Shown: positions 1 through 5,618 of the stretch, in pieces
How positions within the stretch are numbered: the first letter of the stretch is position 1
Layout: each line of letters starts with the position of its first letter
Assembly: GCA_021767325.1 (NCBI GenBank)
Contig: JAASTM010000145.1
Span: forward strand, 1 to 6,471
Origin: Spirochaetales bacterium
Lineage (GTDB): Bacteria > Spirochaetota > Spirochaetia > DSM-16054 > Sediminispirochaetaceae
Reading direction: 5' to 3'
Length of the DNA: 6,471 nucleotides
The notes under the pieces: model-generated
What the model saw: only the letters and a program-made list of their open reading frames with translations
Told to the model about the DNA's origin: nothing
Databases searched by the model: none
Program-made: the position numbers and the translations under genes

Positions 1-257
1 CTCTGCGGCATGCAGATACCGGCTGGGACCACTATGCCGATCTATGGCAGGTACTGGATGCCGAGAGCGGCGAGGTTATCGCAGAACGCCCACTGGCGCA
101 TCCCCACACGAATGAACAGCCGTTTACCCGCAGTCTCTCCCGTGTGGAAATCCCGGAAGGGGTAAAAGCTATCCGGATCCGGGCCAAGTGTACCCGGCAT
201 GGGTACCAGGGCCGGCAGATGCTGGTATCGGTAAATTCAGCCCGCGCCGGACAGTAG
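1..257 (+). CDS. Conserved uncharacterised protein, C-terminal part (5' end outside window)
   Basis: An open frame enters from the left edge (first full codon at position 3) and ends at TAG 255-257, giving about 84 visible residues. The visible part holds GWDHYADLWQVLDAESGEV near its start, then HPHTNEQPFTRSL in the middle and VEIPEGVKAIRIRAKCTRHGY towards the end. I recall this combination (GWDHYAD, HPH.NEQPFTRSL, IPEGV, HGY/HGF.G) from small conserved hypothetical proteins of Gram-negative bacteria that have no assigned function; this is memory and was not searched. The alternating polar/hydrophobic pattern suggests a small beta-sandwich, which is inference. The start, and any signal peptide, lie upstream of the window. 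It ends 3 bases from the stop of the convergent gene on the other strand. Confidence 0.72.
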   Translation, partial: LRHADTGWDHYADLWQVLDAESGEVIAERPLAHPHTNEQPFTRSLSRVEIPEGVKAIRIRAKCTRHGYQGRQMLVSVNSARAGQ

Positions 258-260
258 CAC

Positions 261-815
261 CTATAGGCTGAGGTCGATTTTCAGGTTCGGCCACAGGTTG
301 AGCGGGAAGCTGATATCGCGGGTTTCCCATCCCCTGTCGTAGAAGAACGGATACCCGCCACCGAGCCATATCCGGAGCTTGTGTCTTGATTTAAATCTCC
401 ATCCCGCCATGACGTTGATGCCCAGACTAAGTACTGCCTCGAACGCCCTCTGTTCTGTATCCTCGTCGCGGTACCATACCCCGCTGATATTCGAAGCTCC
501 GCCAGAAACACCCCAGAAAAGGCGGTTCTGCCCATAGTCAGGAATATAGATGACCGTAGTCTCTCCAGAGAGAATAAAGCTCTCCTCGCTAATAATTGCG
601 GGGAGCAATAGGGATGTGCCGATTAGATTGCGCAGGCTTAGGTTGTAGGATTTAGAAAAGCGCCATTCTAAACCCGCATACAGTGAGAAGTCCCAGGAGA
701 TTCCCGCTACCGCCGAGATTCTGTTCTGCTGCTGAGGCTCTGAAAATGCACGCGGCGAGAAGAAAACGAATAGAACTACTATTAACAGTATTGAGGCATC
801 TACCTTTTTCATCAC
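261..815 (-). CDS. Small exported beta-rich protein, probable outer-membrane barrel
   Basis: This gene encodes 184 residues. The N-terminus is a typical Sec signal peptide: Lys-Lys at 3-4, a hydrophobic core from about 8 to 19 (ILLIVVLFVFF), and a signal peptidase I-like site AFS at 23-25 before Glu26. The mature part consists of amphipathic stretches with aromatic residues alternating with polar ones and Gly-rich turns, for example ISWDFSLYAGLEWRF and LRIWLGGGYPFFY. This pattern suggests a small beta-barrel of about eight strands in the outer membrane. The C-terminal residue is Leu, not the usual Phe, so the barrel assignment is inference. No family is recognised. GTG at 815 or ATG at 812 could be the start; a weak GAGA element lies 9 bases before the GTG and 12 before the ATG, slightly favouring GTG. 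The gene is divergent from zupT and convergent with the gene to its left. Confidence 0.75.
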   Translation of the reverse strand: MMKKVDASILLIVVLFVFFSPRAFSEPQQQNRISAVAGISWDFSLYAGLEWRFSKSYNLSLRNLIGTSLLLPAIISEESFILSGETTVIYIPDYGQNRLFWGVSGGASNISGVWYRDEDTEQRAFEAVLSLGINVMAGWRFKSRHKLRIWLGGGYPFFYDRGWETRDISFPLNLWPNLKIDLSL

Positions 816-830
816 ATATGCCGTTCTCTA

Positions 831-859
831 CTTATAAATATACTACTGTAAAATGAAAA
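831..859 (-). promoter_or_regulatory. Candidate sigma-70 promoter for the exported barrel gene
   Basis: Read on the minus strand there is a TTTTCA -35-like hexamer (854-859), a 17-base spacer, and a TATAAG -10-like hexamer (831-836). Transcription would start near 824, leaving a leader of roughly 10 bases with a GAGA element before the GTG at 815. The match is moderate (4/6 and 5/6 to consensus) in an AT-rich stretch where chance matches are common. Confidence 0.35.
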
Positions 860-903
860 AAACTGATATTGTATCCGATCATCATTTTTATTAAGCTGTT
901 CTT

Positions 904-1752
904 ATGAATGAATTAGTAATCGCATTTGGACTGACTTTGTTTGCGGGTTTGGCTACCGGAATCGGCAGCATTATGGCGTTTATGTCAAAGCGGACCTCGC
1001 CGCAGTTCCTGGCCGGAGCGCTCGGGTTTTCAGCAGGGGTAATGATCTACGTGTCTCTGATCGAGATTTTTGTGAAGGCGAACGATTCGCTCGGCGAAGC
1101 ATTGGGAACAGCGGCCGGGTATCGCTTAACAACCTTCTCTTTTTTCGGAGGAATCGCGCTGATCGCTATTATCGACCAGCTTGTTCCCGAATATGAAAAC
1201 CCCCACGAACTGCGGGGTGTGGACGACATGAACAAACCCTGCCGGGCTGCCGCCCCTGCCACTGGACCGGCAGCCTCGGGTGAGAATGAAATGAACAACG
1301 AAAATCTCAAACGGATGGGGTTTTTCTCGGCTTTGGCCATCGCGATTCACAACTTTCCGGAAGGCTTAGCCACTTTTACCGGAGCATTACAGGATCCGGC
1401 TCTCGGGTTGAGTATTGCGGTTGCGATTGCTATCCATAACATTCCCGAAGGAATCGCTGTTTCCGTCCCCCTGTATTATGCAACCGGCGATAAGAAAAAG
1501 GCTCTTGGGTGGTCGTTTTTATCCGGTCTTTCGGAGCCGGTGGGTGCATTAGTTGGTTATTTTCTCCTGATGCAGTTTTTCAATGAACTCATGTTCGGAA
1601 TACTGTTTGCAGGGGTAGCCGGAATCATGGTGTATATCTCTTTAGATGAACTCTTGCCGACTGCTGAGAAATATGGAGAGCACCATATTGCTATTATGGG
1701 TGTAATCGCCGGCATGATTGTTATGGCAGTGAGTCTGAATCTGTTCGTATAA
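904..1752 (+). CDS. zupT: ZIP-family metal transporter ZupT
   Basis: This is a 282-residue inner-membrane divalent metal importer of the ZIP family (ZupT type, zinc with broader metal range in characterised members). Both signature helices are intact: HNFPEG at 149-154 and HNIPEG at 178-183, 29 residues apart as expected for the binuclear metal site. Supporting motifs are SEPVGA at 210-215 (Glu211) and the YISLDELLP segment at 244-252. About eight membrane segments can be drawn: roughly 3-24, 34-55, 75-92, 138-160, 164-190, 203-223, 228-248 and 262-281. The variable loop at about 94-136 has a few acidic residues, a His and a Cys and is low in complexity around its Ala/Pro part. The start fits the family N-terminus, but no Shine-Dalgarno sequence precedes ATG 904. 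The pilZ-like gene follows after 12 bases. No clear Zur-type palindrome was seen upstream. Confidence 0.95.
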   Translation: MNELVIAFGLTLFAGLATGIGSIMAFMSKRTSPQFLAGALGFSAGVMIYVSLIEIFVKANDSLGEALGTAAGYRLTTFSFFGGIALIAIIDQLVPEYENPHELRGVDDMNKPCRAAAPATGPAASGENEMNNENLKRMGFFSALAIAIHNFPEGLATFTGALQDPALGLSIAVAIAIHNIPEGIAVSVPLYYATGDKKKALGWSFLSGLSEPVGALVGYFLLMQFFNELMFGILFAGVAGIMVYISLDELLPTAEKYGEHHIAIMGVIAGMIVMAVSLNLFV

Positions 1753-1753
1753 C

Positions 1754-1758
1754 GGAGG
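1754..1758 (+). promoter_or_regulatory. Ribosome binding site GGAGG of the PilZ gene
   Basis: GGAGG lies one base after the zupT stop codon and 6 bases before ATG 1765. It fixes the PilZ start and contrasts with zupT itself, which has no visible binding site. Confidence 0.8.
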
Positions 1759-1764
1759 CGTGGT

Positions 1765-2139
1765 ATGCCTGAGAAAAAACGCGACACTACGCGGGTAGAG
1801 TTTCATACGCGAGCCGAGTTGCGGGCCAATGGTAAGCAGCTCGAAGGGACAGTGGAGAACTTGAGCCTCAAAGGGATGTATCTGAAACCCGAAACATCCC
1901 ATTTTTCCATTCAGACCGGGCAAAAGGTAGAGATTAGCATTCATTTGTCAGGTGCCAGTACGAAACTTTCAATAGAGGTACAGGGAAAGGTCGTTCGCTG
2001 GGATAAAGCGGGACTCGGCATAGAGTTTACCGAAATGGAGTTCGATACCTTCGTCCATCTGCGCAACATAGTCGCCTATAATGCCGGCGATGAGGACCGG
2101 ATTATGGAAGAGTTCTCGAATACGTATGAAGATTTGTAA
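1765..2139 (+). CDS. Single-domain PilZ protein, probable c-di-GMP receptor
   Basis: This 124-residue soluble protein is essentially one PilZ domain with a short acidic tail. Both c-di-GMP-binding motifs are present: RxxxR as Arg6-Asp-Thr-Thr-Arg10, and (D/N)xSxxG as Asn32-Leu-Ser34-Leu-Lys-Gly37. The usual closing strands follow, with GKVVRWDKAGLGIEF near residues 74-88. Because the binding residues are intact, c-di-GMP binding is likely. What it controls is unknown; stand-alone PilZ proteins usually act by binding a partner protein. The residues after about 105 are rich in Glu and Asp and may be flexible. The gene starts 12 bases after zupT with a strong GGAGG site and is probably co-transcribed with it. 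No terminator with a U-tract on this strand was seen before the convergent operon. Confidence 0.9.
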   Translation: MPEKKRDTTRVEFHTRAELRANGKQLEGTVENLSLKGMYLKPETSHFSIQTGQKVEISIHLSGASTKLSIEVQGKVVRWDKAGLGIEFTEMEFDTFVHLRNIVAYNAGDEDRIMEEFSNTYEDL

Positions 2140-2165
2140 TAGCGGACCGAGGTGAGGGCCGGGAG

Positions 2166-2202
2166 AATAAAAACCCGCAGCGGCTCGTGCGCAGCTGCGG
2201 GT
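2166..2202 (-). terminator. Rho-independent terminator of the transporter/PPC/epimerase operon
   Basis: A perfect 9-base inverted repeat, ACCCGCAGC at 2173-2181 and GCTGCGGGT at 2194-2202, encloses a 12-base loop. Read on the minus strand the stem is followed directly by TTTTTATT, an intrinsic-terminator U-tract. It sits 27 bases after the epimerase stop. On the plus strand the stem is followed by GTGTAGTGAC, so it should act mainly on the minus strand, although the hairpin could also protect the 3' end of the zupT-PilZ transcript. Confidence 0.88.
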
Positions 2203-2228
2203 GTAGTGACAACGGTGTTCACACCTTC

Positions 2229-3224
2229 CTATTGGGGATTCGCCCAGAAATCGTCATTCATGTTGATCCAGTTCATGTAGTCTTCAAAAGATTTTTCCAG
2301 ATCGTAGACCGGTGTGTAGTCGAGGTCTTTTTTCAGGCGCTCGATTTTCATCGGGTTTCTGTCGAGCATACCGAAATCGGTAATTTCGGCATCGGACGCA
2401 TTATCTACAATAGTGTAGTCAAACTTGGGAAAAGCCTCTTTCAATTTGTCACACCATTCCGTTCCCGACCAGATGTAGCCTGAGCTCAGGTTGTACACAT
2501 CAAAACCGAACTTTTCTGCGGTAATCATCGCAGTGAGGGATTTCGCGATGTCACGGCTGTAGACCCAATCCTTTTTGTCCGGCCGCAACACGGTAGGGTG
2601 TTCACCGAGAAAAGCCGCACGGGTAGCGAAGAATGGGCCGCTGAGAGTGTCGCGTACTCCGGTGTAGCGTTCCCACGCCCCGAATACACCGCCGACTCGG
2701 CCGATTACCACGTCTATACCGAAGATTTTCTTGTAGCGTAAGGCAGCCTCTTCACTGGCAAATTTATTAATACCGTAGAGTGCGTTGGGTTTGGGGCGAT
2801 TCTCCCCTTCATCGAGCCAGTCGGCTTCGAAGGAGGCGTCGCCATACGTTGCCCCTGAGCTGGTATAGATCAGTCTTTTCACATTATTCCGTTTGACTGC
2901 CTCGAGCACCTCTATGCTGCCCATGTAGTTTACCTGGGCAATCAAGCGGCTCTGTTCTTTCTCGCGCTTTTCATCAGGGGTGATTACAGCGGCATGTACA
3001 ATCGTGTCGATTTCATATTTTTTAATGACCTCATCCAGGCTCTCCGGGCTGAGGATGTCGCCCTTGAAGTAAAAGTACTTGCCCTTGCGGCCGTTCAGTG
3101 ATGCTTCCATGGCCGGAAGCATCGGTCTGCGGGCCAAAAGCACCACATCTATCCCCTGGTCGGTGAGATCCTCCGCCAAGGTCATGCCTACGAATCCGGT
3201 TCCTCCGGTTATCAATACTCTCAT
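2229..3224 (-). CDS. Extended short-chain dehydrogenase / NAD(P)-dependent epimerase-dehydratase family protein
   Basis: This is a 331-residue cytoplasmic enzyme of the extended SDR family, a normal length for the group. The Rossmann glycine motif TGGTGFVG is at 6-13. The second strand ends in Ala-Arg-Arg (31-33), with Arg rather than Asp/Glu, which hints at NADP(H) preference. The catalytic set is complete: Ser123 in TSSGATYGD, and Tyr150-xxx-Lys154 in YGINK. A mid-region stretch with FGAWERYTGVRDTLSG (181-196) and DWVYSRDIAKSL (219-230) is typical of one group of sugar-epimerase-like SDRs. The substrate could be a nucleotide sugar, a free sugar acid or another hydroxy compound; the sequence does not decide. 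An AGGAG site 9 bases before ATG 3224 supports the start. It is the last gene of the operon, 24 bases after the PPC-domain gene, and its link to an importer points to catabolism of the imported molecule more than to surface polysaccharide synthesis (inference). Confidence 0.9.
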   Translation of the reverse strand: MRVLITGGTGFVGMTLAEDLTDQGIDVVLLARRPMLPAMEASLNGRKGKYFYFKGDILSPESLDEVIKKYEIDTIVHAAVITPDEKREKEQSRLIAQVNYMGSIEVLEAVKRNNVKRLIYTSSGATYGDASFEADWLDEGENRPKPNALYGINKFASEEAALRYKKIFGIDVVIGRVGGVFGAWERYTGVRDTLSGPFFATRAAFLGEHPTVLRPDKKDWVYSRDIAKSLTAMITAEKFGFDVYNLSSGYIWSGTEWCDKLKEAFPKFDYTIVDNASDAEITDFGMLDRNPMKIERLKKDLDYTPVYDLEKSFEDYMNWINMNDDFWANPQ

Positions 3225-3248
3225 CTGGTTCTGCTCCTATTACTCAAG

Positions 3249-3794
3249 TTAATCAATTTCTTTGTACCAGTTTTCCGGAAAATCGCCCTGTTTGGCTACT
3301 TCGCCTGACGAGGGCAGCAGTACATCGATTCCCAGTATTTCTGTCACATAAAAAGCCATTACACCGGCTACCTTGGTACCCTCCACAAGATGGCCACCGA
3401 TAGTCGGTACGTCCCATGCCCCGCCGGTTACAAAATGGAGGGCTACAAACGACTCTTCGTCACCTTCGTAGTTTTTCTTTATTCCGATTTGTCCTGCGCA
3501 GGCCAGCAGCATATTGAGGTTCTGAATTTCCATTACCTGTTCATGATGCCAGTTTTCAGGATTTTTTGTGTCCGGTGTCCATACAAGAAATTTGGCCGGA
3601 CGAAAAGCGCCCATATACGCAGCATGAACCTTTCCGAAGCGTATGTTCTTTTCTTTTGCGAAATTTCCAATTGCCACTACCGGGTCAGAATCGTGGGGCA
3701 GGCGCAGAACGAATTCCCGTCCGCGGCGCGCCTCAACACTATAAAACTGTCCCGGAAACTCGGCCGGCATCTCCCAGTTATTTCTTGTTTCCAT
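3249..3794 (-). CDS. PPC/DUF296-domain protein
   Basis: This is a 181-residue soluble protein of the PPC (plant and prokaryote conserved, DUF296) fold. Numbering from ATG 3794, it has the opening strand REFVLRLPHDSDPV, the helix followed by a GKVHAAYMGAFRPAKF strand, His120 in FVALHF, and the family hallmark GGHLVEG at 133-139 followed by a long hydrophobic strand. There is no AT-hook, so it is not the plant AHL DNA-binding type. It carries an N-terminal lead of about 25 residues and a C-terminal tail with FPENWY. The frame is open to a TTG at 3812, but ATG 3794 is chosen because AAGGAG sits 7 bases upstream of it and the TTG has no binding site. Bacterial PPC proteins often form trimers and have no settled function; a ligand-binding or enzymatic role is possible. 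It lies between the transporter and the epimerase in one operon. Confidence 0.87.
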   Translation of the reverse strand: METRNNWEMPAEFPGQFYSVEARRGREFVLRLPHDSDPVVAIGNFAKEKNIRFGKVHAAYMGAFRPAKFLVWTPDTKNPENWHHEQVMEIQNLNMLLACAGQIGIKKNYEGDEESFVALHFVTGGAWDVPTIGGHLVEGTKVAGVMAFYVTEILGIDVLLPSSGEVAKQGDFPENWYKEID

Positions 3795-3801
3795 AATTTG
3801 T

Positions 3802-3807
3802 CTCCTT
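3802..3807 (-). promoter_or_regulatory. Ribosome binding site AAGGAG fixing the PPC-gene start
   Basis: On the minus strand AAGGAG is followed by a 7-base spacer and ATG 3794. This supports ATG 3794 over the in-frame TTG at 3812, which lies upstream of the site. Confidence 0.85.
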
Positions 3808-3830
3808 ATCAATTAAATTTGTATTCATAT

Positions 3831-4841
3831 TTACGCACTATGACGCCGGTTTTCTACAATTGTAGCCAACTTAGTCATAGGCAGTAGTACCAACATATAC
3901 ATGCCGGCGCCGATAATAAGCGGTGTTGCGTTCGAGTACCAGGACTGCAGCTGTTGAGCAGTTTGGAGGATCTCGGCTATGGCTATTACCGAACACTCGG
4001 CAGTTCGTTTCATCAAACCGATAAGTCGGTTTGTGTACGGGGGAATAATAATCTTTATGGCCTGGGGGATGACGACTAGACGCATTGCTTTCCAGGCGGT
4101 CAGTCCCAGGGACCGGGCGGATTCTATCTGGTTCTTATGAATTGCATCGATACCCGAGCGAAATACCTCGCACAGATACGCCCCTTCGATGAGCGTAAGT
4201 GTCAGTACACCGGTGGCGAAGGGAGATAACACGATCCCCGAGTAGGGAAGGGAAGAGTACACCACTATCAGGAGTGCAATGGGAGGAACCGCCCTGAACA
4301 CATCCACATACAGATCGATAAAAATATTGAGCAGTTTGTCATTGACAATATTTCTGATGACCGCCAGGCCCAGTGCCAGAAAGGTTGAAAAAATCAATGA
4401 GTAGATAAAGATCTTGATCGCAGTCCATAAGCCCATGAACATGAGCACCCAGTTATTCGAGGCCTCACTGGTACTCATGAAGTTTCCCTCGGTCATAATC
4501 GAGAAGTTGAAAAAGTACTTATTTAGTTCGCTCCACCTGGCTCCGGAATAGCGGTAGAACAGCCACCCAAAAAGAACAAACAGAAGGATCGCAAGAATAT
4601 TTTTCAGCCATACGGGCTTTTCGCGGTCCATTTGTACTATCACCAGCACTGCGATATAGAGCAGGAAGGAGAATATTACTTCCAGCCCTGTCCACAGAGT
4701 GAGGGAGCCCTTCGGCGGCATTAAAAACAGAGTGTAAACTGCATAAATGAGATAAAACAGAATGAGAAACTCATAACGTTTAAACCATGGAAGATGGCCG
4801 TATTTCTGCTTGTACCGTGACCATAAGTTGTTCGGTTGCAT
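3831..4841 (-). CDS. PAAT-family ABC transporter permease with N-terminal membrane extension
   Basis: This 336-residue inner-membrane protein is one of two permeases of a polar amino acid-type importer. The C-terminal two thirds (about 135-330) is the standard binding-protein-dependent permease domain. Its EAA loop lies at about 225-268, with ESARSLG at 240-246, then MRLVVIPQAIK and IIPP, the site that docks on the ATPase. The family usually has about 220-250 residues. Here roughly 130 extra N-terminal residues hold three hydrophobic segments (about 24-41, 50-70, 80-96) and a MDREKPVWLK loop at 71-80, plus a polar stretch 117-130 rich in Ser/Asn. The second permease has the same extension. 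GGAGG 5 bases before ATG 4841 supports the start; the gap from the ATPase stop is 12 bases. Substrate is unknown. Confidence 0.92.
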   Translation of the reverse strand: MQPNNLWSRYKQKYGHLPWFKRYEFLILFYLIYAVYTLFLMPPKGSLTLWTGLEVIFSFLLYIAVLVIVQMDREKPVWLKNILAILLFVLFGWLFYRYSGARWSELNKYFFNFSIMTEGNFMSTSEASNNWVLMFMGLWTAIKIFIYSLIFSTFLALGLAVIRNIVNDKLLNIFIDLYVDVFRAVPPIALLIVVYSSLPYSGIVLSPFATGVLTLTLIEGAYLCEVFRSGIDAIHKNQIESARSLGLTAWKAMRLVVIPQAIKIIIPPYTNRLIGLMKRTAECSVIAIAEILQTAQQLQSWYSNATPLIIGAGMYMLVLLPMTKLATIVENRRHSA

Positions 4842-4853
4842 ATCTTCCTCCGT

Positions 4854-5618
4854 CTACAGAATCATGCTCAAGAACTGCTTGGTTCGCTTGTTCTCTGCAT
4901 GGTTGAAGACTTTATCCGGCGTGCCTTCTTCGATTACTAAGCCGTCATCGAGCACTAAGACTTTGTTGGAGGCCTCGCGGATAAATCCAAGCTCATGGCT
5001 CACCACCACCATGGTCATTCCGCTCTCGGCAAGGCCGCGCATAACATCCAACACTTCACGAATCATTTCCGGGTCCAGCGCCGAGGTGGGTTCATCAAAA
5101 AACATGATTTTCGGCTGCATTGCCAGGGACCGCGCTATTGCTACCCGCTGCTGTTGTCCGCCGGAAAGATTGGAAGGATACTGTTTCGCCTTCTCGGCAA
5201 CTCCGACACGCTCCAGCAGGTTCATGCCTATCTCTTCCGCTTCCTTGTATTTCATATGGCGCACGTTTACCGGTGCAAGGGTAACGTTCTGGATTACATT
5301 CAGATGCGGGAACAGGTTGTAGTCCTGAAACACCATTCCGATCTCGGTGCGAATTTTGTTAATGTCGATCCGGTGATCTACGATTTCCGTTCCGTCGATC
5401 TTAATGCTCCCGGTGGTCGGCTCCTCCAAACGGTTCAAGCAGCGCAGAAAGGTACTCTTTCCGCTGCCTGAGGGACCTATCATGGCAACTACTTCACCGC
5501 GGTTTATTTCCGCATTGATCCCCTTCAGGACATGGAAATTGCCGAAATATTTGTGCAGTTCGCTCACCTGGATGATTGCCTGGTGCTCATTTTTCTGTGT
5601 ATCTATCGTTTGACCCAT
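4854..5618 (-). CDS. PAAT-family ABC transporter ATP-binding protein
   Basis: This 254-residue cytoplasmic ATPase powers the importer formed with the two flanking permeases. All functional motifs are present: Walker A GPSGSGKST at 48-56, Q-loop Gln98 in VFQDYNLFPHL, signature LSGGQQQR at 151-158, Walker B IMFFDEP at 171-177 with catalytic Glu176, D-loop SALD at 179-182, and switch His208 in VVSHELG. The FQ.YNLFPH and PxMIREVL elements are those of the GlnQ/HisP/ArtP group, so polar amino acids or related molecules are likely cargo. About 14 residues precede the usual start of the family, IIQVSELHKYFG. ATG 5618 overlaps the preceding permease by 16 bases and has AGGAG 6 bases upstream, located inside the permease gene, which suggests translational coupling. 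Confidence 0.96.
   Translation of the reverse strand: MGQTIDTQKNEHQAIIQVSELHKYFGNFHVLKGINAEINRGEVVAMIGPSGSGKSTFLRCLNRLEEPTTGSIKIDGTEIVDHRIDINKIRTEIGMVFQDYNLFPHLNVIQNVTLAPVNVRHMKYKEAEEIGMNLLERVGVAEKAKQYPSNLSGGQQQRVAIARSLAMQPKIMFFDEPTSALDPEMIREVLDVMRGLAESGMTMVVVSHELGFIREASNKVLVLDDGLVIEEGTPDKVFNHAENKRTKQFLSMIL

Noticed and set aside
2214..2225. Short hairpin GGTGT-TC-ACACC just past the end of the epimerase gene
   Set aside because: The 2-base loop is too tight for the full stem and there is no run of T after it on either strand. The stronger terminator at 2166-2202 explains transcript ending.
3795..3812. Longer PPC protein from TTG 3812 (187 residues)
   Set aside because: The only good ribosome binding site lies downstream of this TTG and is spaced correctly for ATG 3794.
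3779..3829. A 16-codon minus-strand open frame beginning at ATG 3829 and overlapping the PPC start, as a possible leader peptide
   Set aside because: No ribosome binding site precedes it, the peptide has no notable composition, and its span is explained by the binding site and start of the PPC gene.
3390..3887. A 165-codon plus-strand open frame opposite the PPC gene
   Set aside because: It is antisense to a gene with a clear family fold and a good ribosome binding site. Its own translation shows no recognisable domain.
4810..5471. Two long plus-strand open frames (4810-5322 and 4995-5471) opposite the ATPase gene
   Set aside because: They are the low-complexity, Ser/Thr- or His-rich antisense frames commonly seen opposite ABC ATPase genes. 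The ATPase on the other strand has every functional motif.
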